NCBI GenBank assembly: GCA_017963105.1
Contig: JAGCTY010000017.1
Location: 1-53,588 of the forward strand
DNA length: 53,588 nt
Source: Lentisphaeria bacterium
GTDB taxonomy: Bacteria; Verrucomicrobiota; Lentisphaeria; Victivallales; UBA1829
Direction of reading: 5' to 3'
A model generated the notes under the pieces. The model was not told the origin of the DNA. It saw nothing but the letters and a program-made list of their open reading frames with translations, and ran no database searches. Of this stretch, positions 25,908 to 37,269 are shown piece after piece. How positions within the stretch are numbered: position 1 is the first letter of the stretch; each line of letters opens with the position of its first letter. The position numbers were made by a program, and so were the translations under genes.

Positions 25908-26810
25908 TCAGACAGCTGCGGTGCCGCCGCGTCCCAGCAGGTGCGGGAAGAGCGCGGCCGCGTTGCCGTAAGCCTCGGCGCCGAAGAGGATTCTGCCGTC
26001 CATGAAGACGTTCTCGTCGTTCGGCTGGTTCAGAATCGTCAGAGCGGCTTCCTTGTTTTTCAGCACGAGGATGGGCTTCAGCGCGCCGGTGAAACGGCCC
26101 AGGAACCAGTAGTTGGCGTTCGCGCCGGTCAGGCGCGGGCTGACGACCAGTTTCACCTTGTCCTTGTGCGGATTCGCGAATTCCTGGTCGTTGCTGTCGC
26201 GGTACGTGTCGGAGTACAGGATTTCGCGGGCGGTATCCTCAAGCGAGGGGCCGACGATCAGGTGGGTCGGGCGCGTGTTGACGGGCTGGCCGTTGTGTCC
26301 GCGGAACGAGTACATCTGGGTGAAGAATGTTCCGAAGTTGGCGAACGTGAGCGCGTTGGTCGTCACGTTGTTGATCGTGCTCGGCCCGTACTTGCGGCTG
26401 CTGTTGTAGAAGCTGGCGCCGTCGATCCAGTTCGGCGGGTTCACCAGCGCCTCGGTGAAGAGCGTGTCCCACAGCTGTTCGCCCGCCTCGCCCATCGCGG
26501 CGACGAGCGTACCGTAGATGCCCCAGTTGTCGCTTTCGACGTCGCGGACGGGGATCGCCACGGTGTCCTCCCAGGGACGTTCCACGAGGCGGATCTTGTG
26601 CGTGGCCAGGTTCTTGATCTGGCGCGGGCCGAGCCATTCGCGCATCCCCGCGAAGGCGTCGAGGAACGGGATTTCCATGGCGGTGTGCTTCGGATCGCCC
26701 TCGATGTCGGCGAGCTCGCGGTAGATCGTCTCCGCGCCCTCGACCGCCTGTTTGAACTTCAGGTTGAAGCTCGTCCGCATCGCGGACAGCGTTTCATGAT
26801 TCAGTTCCAT
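25908..26810 (-). CDS. Major capsid protein, Mu gpT-like
   Basis: This 300-aa protein resembles the Mu-like major head subunit gpT (HK97-type fold). It has the N-terminal helix (LSAMRTSFNLKFKQAVEGA), the KNLATHKIRLVERPWEDTVAIPV region, SFYNSSRKYGPSTINN and the VVSPRLTGANANYWFLGR segment near residue 225. It forms the icosahedral shell. Two ATGs exist (26816, 26810). AAGGA is too close to the first and well placed for the second. Confidence 0.85.
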   Translation of the reverse strand: MELNHETLSAMRTSFNLKFKQAVEGAETIYRELADIEGDPKHTAMEIPFLDAFAGMREWLGPRQIKNLATHKIRLVERPWEDTVAIPVRDVESDNWGIYGTLVAAMGEAGEQLWDTLFTEALVNPPNWIDGASFYNSSRKYGPSTINNVTTNALTFANFGTFFTQMYSFRGHNGQPVNTRPTHLIVGPSLEDTAREILYSDTYRDSNDQEFANPHKDKVKLVVSPRLTGANANYWFLGRFTGALKPILVLKNKEAALTILNQPNDENVFMDGRILFGAEAYGNAAALFPHLLGRGGTAAV

Positions 26811-26867
26811 GTTCATTTTCCTTTCTCAGGTTGGTTTGTCTGTTTTGGGGGACGGACGGCCGTTCGC

Positions 26868-27278
26868 TCAGAGCGGGCCGTTGCCGATTTCCACCACCAC
26901 GCCGCCCGGGATTACGTCGCGGACGGGACCGGCGATCACGGCGGAGGCGCCGCTGGTCAGCGTGACGGTCTGGTCGTCCTTCACGTAGCAGGTCTTGTTC
27001 ACGTCGTTCGCGGCGAACGCACCGCTGCTGACCGGACTGTAGAGGAACATGCCGGAACGGGTTCTGACGGTCTGTCCGCCCGACGCCGTGTTTTCGGCGC
27101 GGCCGACCACGACGATGGCGCCGGCGGATGTGGCGGGAATGGCGCACCCGCTGGTGTTGATGGCGGTGATGCCGCCCGCGTAGACGGTGCTGCCCGATGC
27201 GACGGTGAATTCACGCGTGTAACGGACGCCGCCGGCCGCGATTTCGCGGGTGTCTCTGGCTTCTGTGAGAGCTGACAT
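26868..27278 (-). CDS. DUF2190-like capsid cement protein
   Basis: This 136-aa beta-rich Gly/Ala/Thr protein has no charged core. It resembles DUF2190 capsid decoration proteins: it begins with EARDTREIAAGGVRYTREF and has a VYAGGITAINTSGCAIPAT segment. It lies between protease/scaffold and major capsid, the usual site. GGAG lies 9 nt upstream. Confidence 0.65.
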   Translation of the reverse strand: MSALTEARDTREIAAGGVRYTREFTVASGSTVYAGGITAINTSGCAIPATSAGAIVVVGRAENTASGGQTVRTRSGMFLYSPVSSGAFAANDVNKTCYVKDDQTVTLTSGASAVIAGPVRDVIPGGVVVEIGNGPL

Positions 27279-27326
27279 GGTTCATGTCTCCTTCCTGTGT
27301 TGTGATTATTTTGCGCCGTCGGCTTT

Positions 27327-28397
27327 TCAGCCGTGCATGGCGCGCTGGTATTCGTCTTTGTCGAATCCGAATTTCCGGATCATTTCCTCGTCCGCCGCGG
27401 TCAGGCTCCGCTTCGGAGCGCGCCGTTTGTCCGGCGCGAACGCCATGCGGCCCGGCACGACGGCGGGCGCGTGCTCCAGGTAGGACGCCAGCACGGCGCA
27501 GTCCTGGGTTTTCGCCCAGCCTTCCAGCGCGTGCGTCAGCTTCCCTTCCTGCAGCCCCTGCTCGATCAGCTCCGCCTTGCGTTTCTCCTCGGCGGCGCAG
27601 ATCATCGTGTCGAGTTCCTGACGCAAAGCATCCGCCTGATCGGCGCGCTCCTTCACTACCCCCAGGGCCGCGGACATGGCTTCGTCGGGTTCCTCGTCCG
27701 CCAGGCCCAGGCCCTCGCGCATGGCGGCGATGGCGTCCGCTTTCGCCTCGATCGCGGCTGCGGTACGTTCGAACACGCCGTTTTCATCATCCTCGCCGGA
27801 CAGCACGATCTCGTTCCAGACCGCCTTCCCGAGCAGTCGTCCGAGCGCGCGTTCGATCGGGTCCTGGAGCCGCTTCAGCTCGATTGCATTCCGCCCGATG
27901 TCCTCCGGGTCGGCCTCTTCCCCCTCGCCGCCCGCTGCCAGCACGTCCTCGCAGTTCAGCGCAGGTTCATTTTCCATCGCCACGCTGGTGATGCGGATCG
28001 GGCCTTCCTTCAGCCCGCGGATAACCGGCGAACAGTACCGGAAGATTTTCTCCTTCAACAGCTCGTATGCGGACGGCGTCCACTCCGCGCGGATCCGCAG
28101 CTCTTCGCCCTCGCGGAACAGCGTCCCGAATCCCATGGCGGCCACGCCCGAAGGGATCAGCCGGAGCGCTTCGCTCTCCTCCACGCCGTGCTTCTCCGCC
28201 AGGATGTGGAGGTAATGGTTGGAGTCGATCGGGATCGCCTCGCCCTTCTTCGCCTGGTGCGCCGCGATGGCGTCCAGGTCCTCCACGCTCAAACGCAGTT
28301 CATAGTCCTTTCCGTTTTTCACGAGCCGGTTTACGCCCGCATGCAGCAGAGTCCATTCCTCCGGGACTCCGTTCGCGTCCTGTTTTACAGTTCCCAT
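27327..28397 (-). CDS. Phage protease/scaffold, Mu protein I-like
   Basis: This 356-aa protein combines a prohead protease and a scaffold. Residues about 1-160 resemble Mu-like protease I, with IPIDSNHYLH (about 55-64), a GFGTLFREGEELRIRAEWTP stretch and ITSVAMENEPALN (about 135-147). The C-terminal 190 residues are charged and helical (EKRKAELIEQGLQ) and probably act as scaffold. GGAG lies about 6 nt before the ATG. Confidence 0.8.
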   Translation of the reverse strand: MGTVKQDANGVPEEWTLLHAGVNRLVKNGKDYELRLSVEDLDAIAAHQAKKGEAIPIDSNHYLHILAEKHGVEESEALRLIPSGVAAMGFGTLFREGEELRIRAEWTPSAYELLKEKIFRYCSPVIRGLKEGPIRITSVAMENEPALNCEDVLAAGGEGEEADPEDIGRNAIELKRLQDPIERALGRLLGKAVWNEIVLSGEDDENGVFERTAAAIEAKADAIAAMREGLGLADEEPDEAMSAALGVVKERADQADALRQELDTMICAAEEKRKAELIEQGLQEGKLTHALEGWAKTQDCAVLASYLEHAPAVVPGRMAFAPDKRRAPKRSLTAADEEMIRKFGFDKDEYQRAMHG

Positions 28398-28476
28398 TTC
28401 CTGCTCCTATGTTGTGTTTTTTTTGTTCCCGCGGAGAGCCTGTCTGTCCCGCCGGGGTAGTTAAGTTGTCGTGTGT

Positions 28477-29862
28477 TCACAACCCGAAGAACCGTTCTTC
28501 CATGCGCCGTTCATGGGGAGGCAGCGGATCGACTCCGCACGGAGCCTCGTTTCCGCGTCCCGCCGCATGGACTGCCAGCGCAAGCGCCCAGAATCGGTCC
28601 GAATGCCCGGATTCGTCGCGCTCCGCGTCGTACCGCACGTTTCCGGCGGCGGTCACGCTCCGCACGATCTTGTGCAGGTCGTGCCGCAGCACGTCGTCGG
28701 CAAGGATACGGATGCCGCGAGACTCGAACGCTGCCCGGACCGGCATGGCCAGCGCGGCTTTCATGGGAGCGGTGAACGTCACGCTTTCCACACGGTACTT
28801 CCCGTGGCGTTCCTGCATTTCCTCCGCCAGCATCATCCCGAGCCCGGTCGCGTCGATGCAGAGACGTTCCAGCCGGCCGTCGTCAAGGCGGCGCGCCAGT
28901 GCGTCGGCCTGCATCCGAAAGGGCATGTTTTCCATGACTTCGTATCCGCTTTGCCACAGGATATCCCCGATGCGCGTCAGCTCGAAATACACTCCGACGT
29001 CCTTCTTCCGTCCCACGTCGTATCCGGCGTACCGGATGGCCTTCGGATGTTCGTACAGCGTTTTTTCCAGTTCTGCGGCATCGTTCTCGCACGCGCCGAT
29101 CATACCGTAGTCCAGTAGCGCCGCGCCCGCCTCGGACGCCTCGATCAGGTACTGCGTCCGCCATGCGTCTTCCGTGCGGCATTTTGCCCGCATCAGCTTC
29201 AGCCATTCCTCCCGGCTCAAGGTGCACCCGGTCATCTCATTGACGCGTTCCACGAATCCTTCTTCGACAGCGTCCAGGATGCTTGTCCGGTGGATGCTCC
29301 ATCCCATCGGGTTCGCACCGTGTTCCGCCTCGCGGAGCATCCGGCAGAACGGCGATTCCGTGCTTCCGTCCACGCTCAGCGCGGACACCATTTCCAGCTG
29401 GCCGCCCCAGGTTGTGCACGGCAGCGCCATGTCGATCACTTTCCCGCTGTCTTTGTGCAGGTCCGCCTCGTCGATCAGGATGTCTCCGCCTTTTCCGGCG
29501 AATGCCTCGGGCGTGCTGGAGAGGCTGATCACCCGGCTGCCGTTGCCGTACTCCGCCGTGTAAGCTCGAATCCCGTGCAGCGGGTCGATGACCGCGGCGT
29601 TTTCCCCGGCGAGCCCGCGGCAGACCGCGTTCGCCGCCGCCGCCCACTTCGCGATGTAGTCCGTGATGAACTCGCGGGCGGTGAATTCGTCGCGGCTGGT
29701 CACCCACTGCACCGTCCCCGGATGCCGCAAACACTTGTCATTTACGCGGTAGCTTGTGGCATACGTGATGCCGATTCGCCGCGACTTCGCATACAGCTTC
29801 ATCCGGGCGTCGTCCAGGATCCAGCGTCTCTGGTACGGCAGAAAGTATTCCGTCAGCTTCAT
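28477..29862 (-). CDS. Terminase large subunit, Mu gp28-like
   Basis: This 461-aa DNA-packaging motor has an N-terminal ATPase with a Mu-type Walker A (YAKSRRIGITYA, about residues 24-35) and Walker B (GGDILIDEADLH, about 125-136). It also has a C-terminal RNase H-like nuclease (GYDVGRKKDVGVYFEL, CIDATGLGMMLAEEM, HSDRFWALALAV). All motor motifs appear intact. GGAGGA directly upstream favours ATG 29862 over the in-frame ATG at 29892. No small terminase subunit is visible upstream. Confidence 0.85.
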   Translation of the reverse strand: MKLTEYFLPYQRRWILDDARMKLYAKSRRIGITYATSYRVNDKCLRHPGTVQWVTSRDEFTAREFITDYIAKWAAAANAVCRGLAGENAAVIDPLHGIRAYTAEYGNGSRVISLSSTPEAFAGKGGDILIDEADLHKDSGKVIDMALPCTTWGGQLEMVSALSVDGSTESPFCRMLREAEHGANPMGWSIHRTSILDAVEEGFVERVNEMTGCTLSREEWLKLMRAKCRTEDAWRTQYLIEASEAGAALLDYGMIGACENDAAELEKTLYEHPKAIRYAGYDVGRKKDVGVYFELTRIGDILWQSGYEVMENMPFRMQADALARRLDDGRLERLCIDATGLGMMLAEEMQERHGKYRVESVTFTAPMKAALAMPVRAAFESRGIRILADDVLRHDLHKIVRSVTAAGNVRYDAERDESGHSDRFWALALAVHAAGRGNEAPCGVDPLPPHERRMEERFFGL

Positions 29863-29892
29863 CGTTCCTCCGTCTCCGGTTCGCGCGTTCAT

Positions 29893-30196
29893 GTCCGATC
29901 ATGTTCAAACGAATGAGAGTCCGTGCGGACGCCGCCGGGGCATCATCCCGCCTTCATTTCCGCGCGGCATTCCATCTTCCATGTCCCTTTTTCCGAGGCT
30001 TTCTTCCGGATCTTCCCGACCGCGGGAAATCATGCTTCCGGCCCCGCTGGCGCCGCACGGACTCTTCAACAAAACCGCATTTTGCGTGCTTGCGGACGAC
30101 AGGCAAATACAACTCTATGCAGTTCTTCTGGTTGCATGTGACAGGATTCCTTTTCCGCTCTTTCCGGATTCTCGCCGCCGACTGTGTTTTCGGATC
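29893..30196. other. Intergenic region upstream of the phage-derived cluster
   Basis: About 300 nt between the divergent terminase and BASS genes. On the minus strand a 42-codon frame starts at 30033 and ends at 29908 with only a weak ribosome-binding site; I do not support it as a gene. No attachment-site repeat or integrase was seen. Confidence 0.4.
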
Positions 30197-30225
30197 TTGA
30201 AAAATGGCCTGTCCGGAGGTATATT
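30197..30225 (+). promoter_or_regulatory. Promoter of the BASS transporter gene
   Basis: TTGAAA (30197-30202), a 17-nt spacer, TATATT (30220-30225), with transcription start near 30232. It supports translation from ATG 30279 rather than from an earlier frame. Confidence 0.65.
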
Positions 30226-30278
30226 ATTTCTTTACTTTTTCGCGCCGCGCGTTTCATCCGCTATCCGGAATTCTCCTT

Positions 30279-31241
30279 ATGTGGAAAGCACTCAGCCAGC
30301 CTGCCAAAATCATCATCCCGCTCTTCATCGGACTCTGTTTCCCCTGGATGCACCATGCTTCCTTCATGGTCCGCTGGCTGCTCGTCGTCATGCTCCTGAA
30401 CGCCTGCCTCGGTATCAGGTTCAGCGGCCTGAAGGTACGCCTGTACCACTGGTATCTGCTTGCCGCCAATCTCGTGATCGGTGTCCTGGCATGGCTCCTG
30501 GCCTGCTGGTTCTGCGGCGGCAACACCGAGGTCGCGAAAGCCGTCTTCTTCACGGCGATTTCCCCCACCGCCACCGCTGCTCCGGTCGTGATCGCCTTTC
30601 TGGGCGGAAACGTCGCCACGGTGCTGATGGGGTTCCTCATCAGCGACCTCGGCATTTCGCTCTTCCTGATCGGCCTGCTCCCGCTTGTTACGGGGCAGAT
30701 GGACTGGCGGTTCGTCAACGAGGTCTTCCTGAACATTGCGCTCGTGATGGCGCTCCCCGTTTTCCTTTCGCGCGTCCTGCTGCATTTCTGGCCGTGGCTC
30801 GCCGACTTCGCAAAGTACAGGATCGCCCCGCACGCGCTCTGGGCCTGGTCGATCATGCTCCTCATCCTCGGCGGCATGGCCCGCACCACGTTTGACGAGC
30901 AGGAGATCAGCGCCGTCACGATCCTGCTCCAGATCGGCTGCGCCACGCTCGCCATCTGCATCCTGAACTTCTTCATTGGGTGGCTGATCGGCCCGCGCCG
31001 CCGCAAGCTCGAATCCAGTCAGCTCCTAGGTCAGAAAAATACCTCCTTCACGATCTATCTGGCAATCACCTTCGCCTCGCCCGTCGCCGCCCTCGGCCCG
31101 CTGTTCTATATCCTCTGGCACAACAGCTGGAACGCCATTCAGATGTTCCAGTTCGAGAAACGCAGGCAGCGCAAGGCGGCGCGCTTCCTTTCTTCCCCGC
31201 ACCCGGATTCTCCCGCCGGAGCGGAACACATCACTTCCTGA
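30279..31241 (+). CDS. BASS-family (bile acid:sodium symporter-like) permease
   Basis: This 320-aa inner-membrane protein has about ten helices in two inverted halves, as in the BASS superfamily. The crossover region AISPTATAAPVVIAFLGGNVATV (about residues 90-112) and the second FASPVAALGPL motif near residue 270 support this. Relatives move bile acids, pantoate or other organic anions with sodium; the substrate here is unknown. It ends 29 nt before uvrA and may be co-transcribed with it. Confidence 0.75.
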   Translation: MWKALSQPAKIIIPLFIGLCFPWMHHASFMVRWLLVVMLLNACLGIRFSGLKVRLYHWYLLAANLVIGVLAWLLACWFCGGNTEVAKAVFFTAISPTATAAPVVIAFLGGNVATVLMGFLISDLGISLFLIGLLPLVTGQMDWRFVNEVFLNIALVMALPVFLSRVLLHFWPWLADFAKYRIAPHALWAWSIMLLILGGMARTTFDEQEISAVTILLQIGCATLAICILNFFIGWLIGPRRRKLESSQLLGQKNTSFTIYLAITFASPVAALGPLFYILWHNSWNAIQMFQFEKRRQRKAARFLSSPHPDSPAGAEHITS

Positions 31242-31270
31242 ACTCACACGAAACGGACGCGGTCATTATC

Positions 31271-34144
<2,874 letters not shown>

Positions 34145-34157
34145 AAGGAAATCTCCC

Positions 34158-34391
34158 ATGAAACGTGAAATCCCCGGATTCGTGAGGGAACTCCCGACCG
34201 CGATTCTGATCCTGGCAGTGATCCTTGCGTCCGTTTTCTCGCCGATTTACCGTCGTTATATAAAGAAGCCGGAAGATTTGCGGACCACCAAGGCGCAGGA
34301 AATGGAGCTCATGGATGAAATCGTCGAAGATGCTCCCGTGAACGTCGACAGAACGGGAACGACCGGAGATTCGGACGATCCCGCCGATTAA
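34158..34391 (+). CDS. Small single-helix membrane protein
   Basis: This 77-aa protein has one membrane helix (about residues 12-30), a basic stretch (YRRYIKKPE) and an acidic tail. AAAGGA lies 8 nt before the ATG, and the gene is 13 nt after uvrA, so it is probably in the same transcript. The layout resembles a short membrane anchor; no family is recognised. Confidence 0.65.
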   Translation: MKREIPGFVRELPTAILILAVILASVFSPIYRRYIKKPEDLRTTKAQEMELMDEIVEDAPVNVDRTGTTGDSDDPAD

Positions 34392-34429
34392 ATCTTTCCC
34401 ACGTGCTCAACCGAAAGCACTACTGCAGT

Positions 34430-34492
34430 GGAGGACTTGTCCTCCCCGAGCGCAGCCGGGCACCGCACGACACACTGTGTGTGCCCGGCGGC
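34430..34492. other. Two stem-loops after the uvrA transcript
   Basis: GGAGGAC, 2 nt, GTCCTCC is a perfect 7-bp hairpin (34430-34445). It is followed by a stronger stem with arms 34455-34463 and 34481-34489 (GCCGGGCAC/GTGCCCGGC) extended by CGC/GCG. No T run follows directly, so it is not a typical terminator. It may protect the mRNA end or be a small interspersed repeat. Confidence 0.4.
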
Positions 34493-34647
34493 GAGGTCAG
34501 GCGGACACTCCCGCAATCCCCAAAACGGAAACAGTTCTGCTTTTTTTGCTTTTTTTTCGAAAAGAACTGTCACAAAACTCGAAAAAAATACTCTTGTTAT
34601 TATAGAGAAACACGCATTCAACTTTTTTCCGAAAAGGATTCCTTTTT

Positions 34648-35304
34648 ATGAATACAGACACAGACAGAACAAGCCCGGAGATTCCTCCCTGTGATCCCGA
34701 TGAAGAAAAAACGATCATCTCGAACGAAGAGGAACGGACGAGAAGCTCCGAAACTGATTTCGTACATTTCTGCATTGCCGTCGTGAAAAACCGCTATTTC
34801 TTCCTTGCTCTCTCCTGCTCATGCTGTCTTTGCGGCTGGCTGGGTGACAATCTGCGCAATCACGGGCTCATTGTTCATAGACTGGATCCGAACTGGGAAA
34901 CATCGTTCGGACACCTCCTGAGTTATGCGAGCCTTGTGGGCTCAATTCTGTTCCCCGTCGGGATCTGTTTCGCGGCAAGAAAGTGGCTTCTGGTCGAAAA
35001 ATGGATGCTTCTCTACCTGGAGGCATTTGTCTTCGCCCTGTCTTTTTTGATTTCCTTTCAGAATCCGTTCGTGGATAATCCGTTCTACGATCGCCCGTTC
35101 ATGAGTCTTCTCTACGACTTCCAGGGCATGGCCTGCATCTCGGTGATCTTTCAGGGAATCCCGACGATCCTGATGCATTTCGCCACGCGGGATAAAGGCG
35201 CTGCGCACACACTGCCGCGCAGGATCATTTCGACAGCCAGTGCGGTTCTCCTGACGATCCTGCTGCTGAAGCTTTTTTTCTATTTCGATAAGATACTCGG
35301 TTGA
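34648..35304 (+). CDS. Polytopic membrane protein of unknown function
   Basis: This 218-aa protein has about 45 acidic hydrophilic N-terminal residues and about five hydrophobic segments, the first with a cysteine cluster (SCSCCLCGW, about residues 56-64). AAAAGGA lies about 10 nt before the ATG. It is more AT-rich than uvrA and has no recognised domain. Confidence 0.6.
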   Translation: MNTDTDRTSPEIPPCDPDEEKTIISNEEERTRSSETDFVHFCIAVVKNRYFFLALSCSCCLCGWLGDNLRNHGLIVHRLDPNWETSFGHLLSYASLVGSILFPVGICFAARKWLLVEKWMLLYLEAFVFALSFLISFQNPFVDNPFYDRPFMSLLYDFQGMACISVIFQGIPTILMHFATRDKGAAHTLPRRIISTASAVLLTILLLKLFFYFDKILG

Positions 35305-35318
35305 ATGCGAATAACCTT

Positions 35319-35365
35319 GCGGCCCGGCCTGAGCCGCCCGGTCGCGGCAGGACCGCCCGGTCGCG
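35319..35365. repeat. GC-rich hairpin and 13-bp direct repeat
   Basis: GCGGC/GCCGC arms (35319-35337) form a hairpin. CCGCCCGGTCGCG occurs twice, at 35334-35346 and 35353-35365. These lie after the membrane-protein gene; the rest of the gap up to 35413 holds nothing else I can support. Confidence 0.4.
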
Positions 35366-35413
35366 CTCTCCCCGACGCACGTACTTTTTTCGGTGCGATC
35401 TCATGGAACATCC

Positions 35414-35441
35414 TTGAAAAGCCGTTGAAAGATGCTATAGT
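35414..35441 (+). promoter_or_regulatory. Promoter of the sodium:solute symporter gene
   Basis: TTGAAA (35414-35419), 16 nt, TATAGT (35436-35441). The leader to ATG 35618 is about 170 nt long, without a recognised riboswitch. Confidence 0.6.
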
Positions 35442-35617
35442 TATACAATGCCGGGCCTCCCGCGTTCATGTCGAGGCTGTCAGCCTGCCCTGATGTCGCG
35501 CGGGAGCCGTACTGCGCACTCCCGGATTCCGCACCATCCCCGAGGGAAAAAGCGCTCCGGACCCCGGCCAAGCCCCGTATTCTCAACCCGACCGCAACCC
35601 CACCGGAAATCTGTCCT

Positions 35618-37087
35618 ATGAACCCTGAAGTCATCGTTTTCATCCTCTATCTCCTCTGCATGCTCGGAATCGGCGTTTTCTTCTTCTTCAGGGACCGCAA
35701 GGGCGGCGAGAAGACGTTCTTCCTGGGCGACCGCAAGATGGGCGCGTGGGTCGGCGCGCTGTCCGCCGGCGCGTCGGATATGAGCGCGTGGGTGCTGATG
35801 GGGCTTCCGACGTCGGTCTATGCGTTCGGGCTGGGCAAGATCTGGATCCCGGTCGGCCTTGTGGCAGGCTACACGGCCAGCTGGCTGATCGAAGCGCCGC
35901 GCCTGCGGAGGTTCTCCATCGTGGCCGGCGACGCGATCACGATCCCGCAATACCTCTCGAACCGCTTCCTGGCGAAATCGAAGGCGCTTCAGGTGATCTG
36001 CGCCGTCGTCTTCCTGCTGGCGTACACGGTCTACGCGGCGTCCAGCATCAAGGCGTGCGGTACGCTGTTCCACAAGGTCATCGGCATGGACCCGATGGCG
36101 GCGATGTTCCTGGCCGTGTTCATCATCGTGGGTTACACATTCATGGGCGGGTTCTCCGCCGTCTGCTGGACCGACTTTTTCCAGGGGCTGCTCATCCTCG
36201 GCGCGATGATGCTCGCCCCGGTCTTCGCCTTCCTCATGCTGGACTTCCTCGGCGAGCACATCGATCCGGCCAGCCACTACTGGAATCCCGCCGCGGACTG
36301 GCGCGACATCGTGTCCGGGCTGGCCTGGGGCCTCGGCTATTTCGGCATGCCGCACATCATCATCCGGTTCATGTCGATCAAGTCGCAGAAGACGCTGAAA
36401 CGGTCCGCGTGGATCGGCATCGCCTGGACGGTCCTGATCCTGGTCTTTGCGGCACTGATCGGCATCGTCGGGCGCCTGGACTTCGGCATGGACGCCGACC
36501 TGGCGAAAAATGAGCTGGTCTTCGTCCAGATGGTCCGCAGGATCTTCCCCGGCGTGATCTCCGGCGTTCTGCTTTCCGCCGTGCTCGCCGCCTCCATGAG
36601 CACCGCCGACAGCCAGCTGCTTTCCGCCTCGTCCTCGCTCGCCAGCGACGTCTACAAGCCGATCATCCGCAGGAATCAGGCGTCCGACCGCGAACTCATG
36701 TGGATCGGGCGTTTCGTCGTGCTCGCGGTGGCCGTCGTCGCGCTCGTGCTCGCCGCCAATCCGAACTCCGGCTCCATCATGGGCCTGGTCGAAAACGCCT
36801 GGGGGCTCTTCGGCGCGGCGTTCGGCCCGGCCATCCTTCTGTCGCTTTTCTGGCGCAAGTTCAACTTCGCGGGTGCGATTGCCGGCATCGTGGTCGGTGC
36901 GGCCGTCGATATCGGCTGGCTCATCTTCCTGAAAGACACCGGCATCTACGAGATCCTGCCCGGATTCGCCGCCGGGTGGCTCGCCGCCTTCGTCGCCGCG
37001 AAGATCGCCGGAACTCCGTCCGAAGCTGTCATGAGGCTGTACGACGACGCCGTCGCGTACGTCGATATCTTTGCACACGACGACTGA
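35618..37087 (+). CDS. putP: Sodium:solute symporter, proline permease-like
   Basis: This 489-aa inner-membrane protein has about 13 helices of the LeuT-fold SSS family. It has FFLGDRKMGAWVGALSAGASDMSAWVLMG (about residues 33-61), characteristic of PutP with the sodium-binding Ser/Asp residues, the GYTFMGGFSAVCWTDFFQG motif (about 170-188) and AASMSTADSQLLSASSSLASD (about 327-347). It probably imports proline with sodium, but related substrates cannot be excluded. The ATG at 35618 is chosen from the family start; the ribosome-binding site is weak. Confidence 0.85.
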   Translation: MNPEVIVFILYLLCMLGIGVFFFFRDRKGGEKTFFLGDRKMGAWVGALSAGASDMSAWVLMGLPTSVYAFGLGKIWIPVGLVAGYTASWLIEAPRLRRFSIVAGDAITIPQYLSNRFLAKSKALQVICAVVFLLAYTVYAASSIKACGTLFHKVIGMDPMAAMFLAVFIIVGYTFMGGFSAVCWTDFFQGLLILGAMMLAPVFAFLMLDFLGEHIDPASHYWNPAADWRDIVSGLAWGLGYFGMPHIIIRFMSIKSQKTLKRSAWIGIAWTVLILVFAALIGIVGRLDFGMDADLAKNELVFVQMVRRIFPGVISGVLLSAVLAASMSTADSQLLSASSSLASDVYKPIIRRNQASDRELMWIGRFVVLAVAVVALVLAANPNSGSIMGLVENAWGLFGAAFGPAILLSLFWRKFNFAGAIAGIVVGAAVDIGWLIFLKDTGIYEILPGFAAGWLAAFVAAKIAGTPSEAVMRLYDDAVAYVDIFAHDD

Positions 37088-37269
37088 CCATGTCGCCGCC
37101 TCATCCTCCGGGTGTTTTCGCATATCTTCCTGTTCCTGCCCTGCGCGCCTCGCGGTCATGGAAAGTATCGAACTCGCGCAAACGAGTTCACCAAGGTGCG
37201 CAGCGACCCCCGGACGCGAATGCGTCCTGATTCATGCCCCATGCAACAATTGACGGGAATCCGCCGTAA

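Larger units (their letters stand above)
18475..29862 (-). mobile_element. Phage-derived cluster with Mu-like head genes but no visible portal or tail machinery
   Basis: Fifteen genes read in one direction from the terminase (29862) to a lipoprotein (18475), mostly overlapping or a few bases apart, and end at a strong terminator. Recognisable parts are a Mu gp28-like terminase, protease/scaffold, DUF2190 cement protein, gpT-like major capsid, gp36-like protein, long beta-helix fibre and holin-like protein. I see no portal, minor head protein, tail tube, sheath, tape measure, baseplate, integrase, transposase or repressor. No flanking direct repeats were found by eye. It could be a remnant, a satellite, or a domesticated particle. 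Confidence 0.7.

Noticed and set aside
25908..26810. Encapsulin shell protein
   Set aside because: The sequence fits the Mu gpT-type capsid and lies beside terminase and protease; no cargo protein is adjacent.
29893..30196. Attachment site or tRNA at the upstream edge of the phage-derived cluster
   Set aside because: No tRNA-like cloverleaf and no direct repeat shared with 18240-18475 was found by eye.
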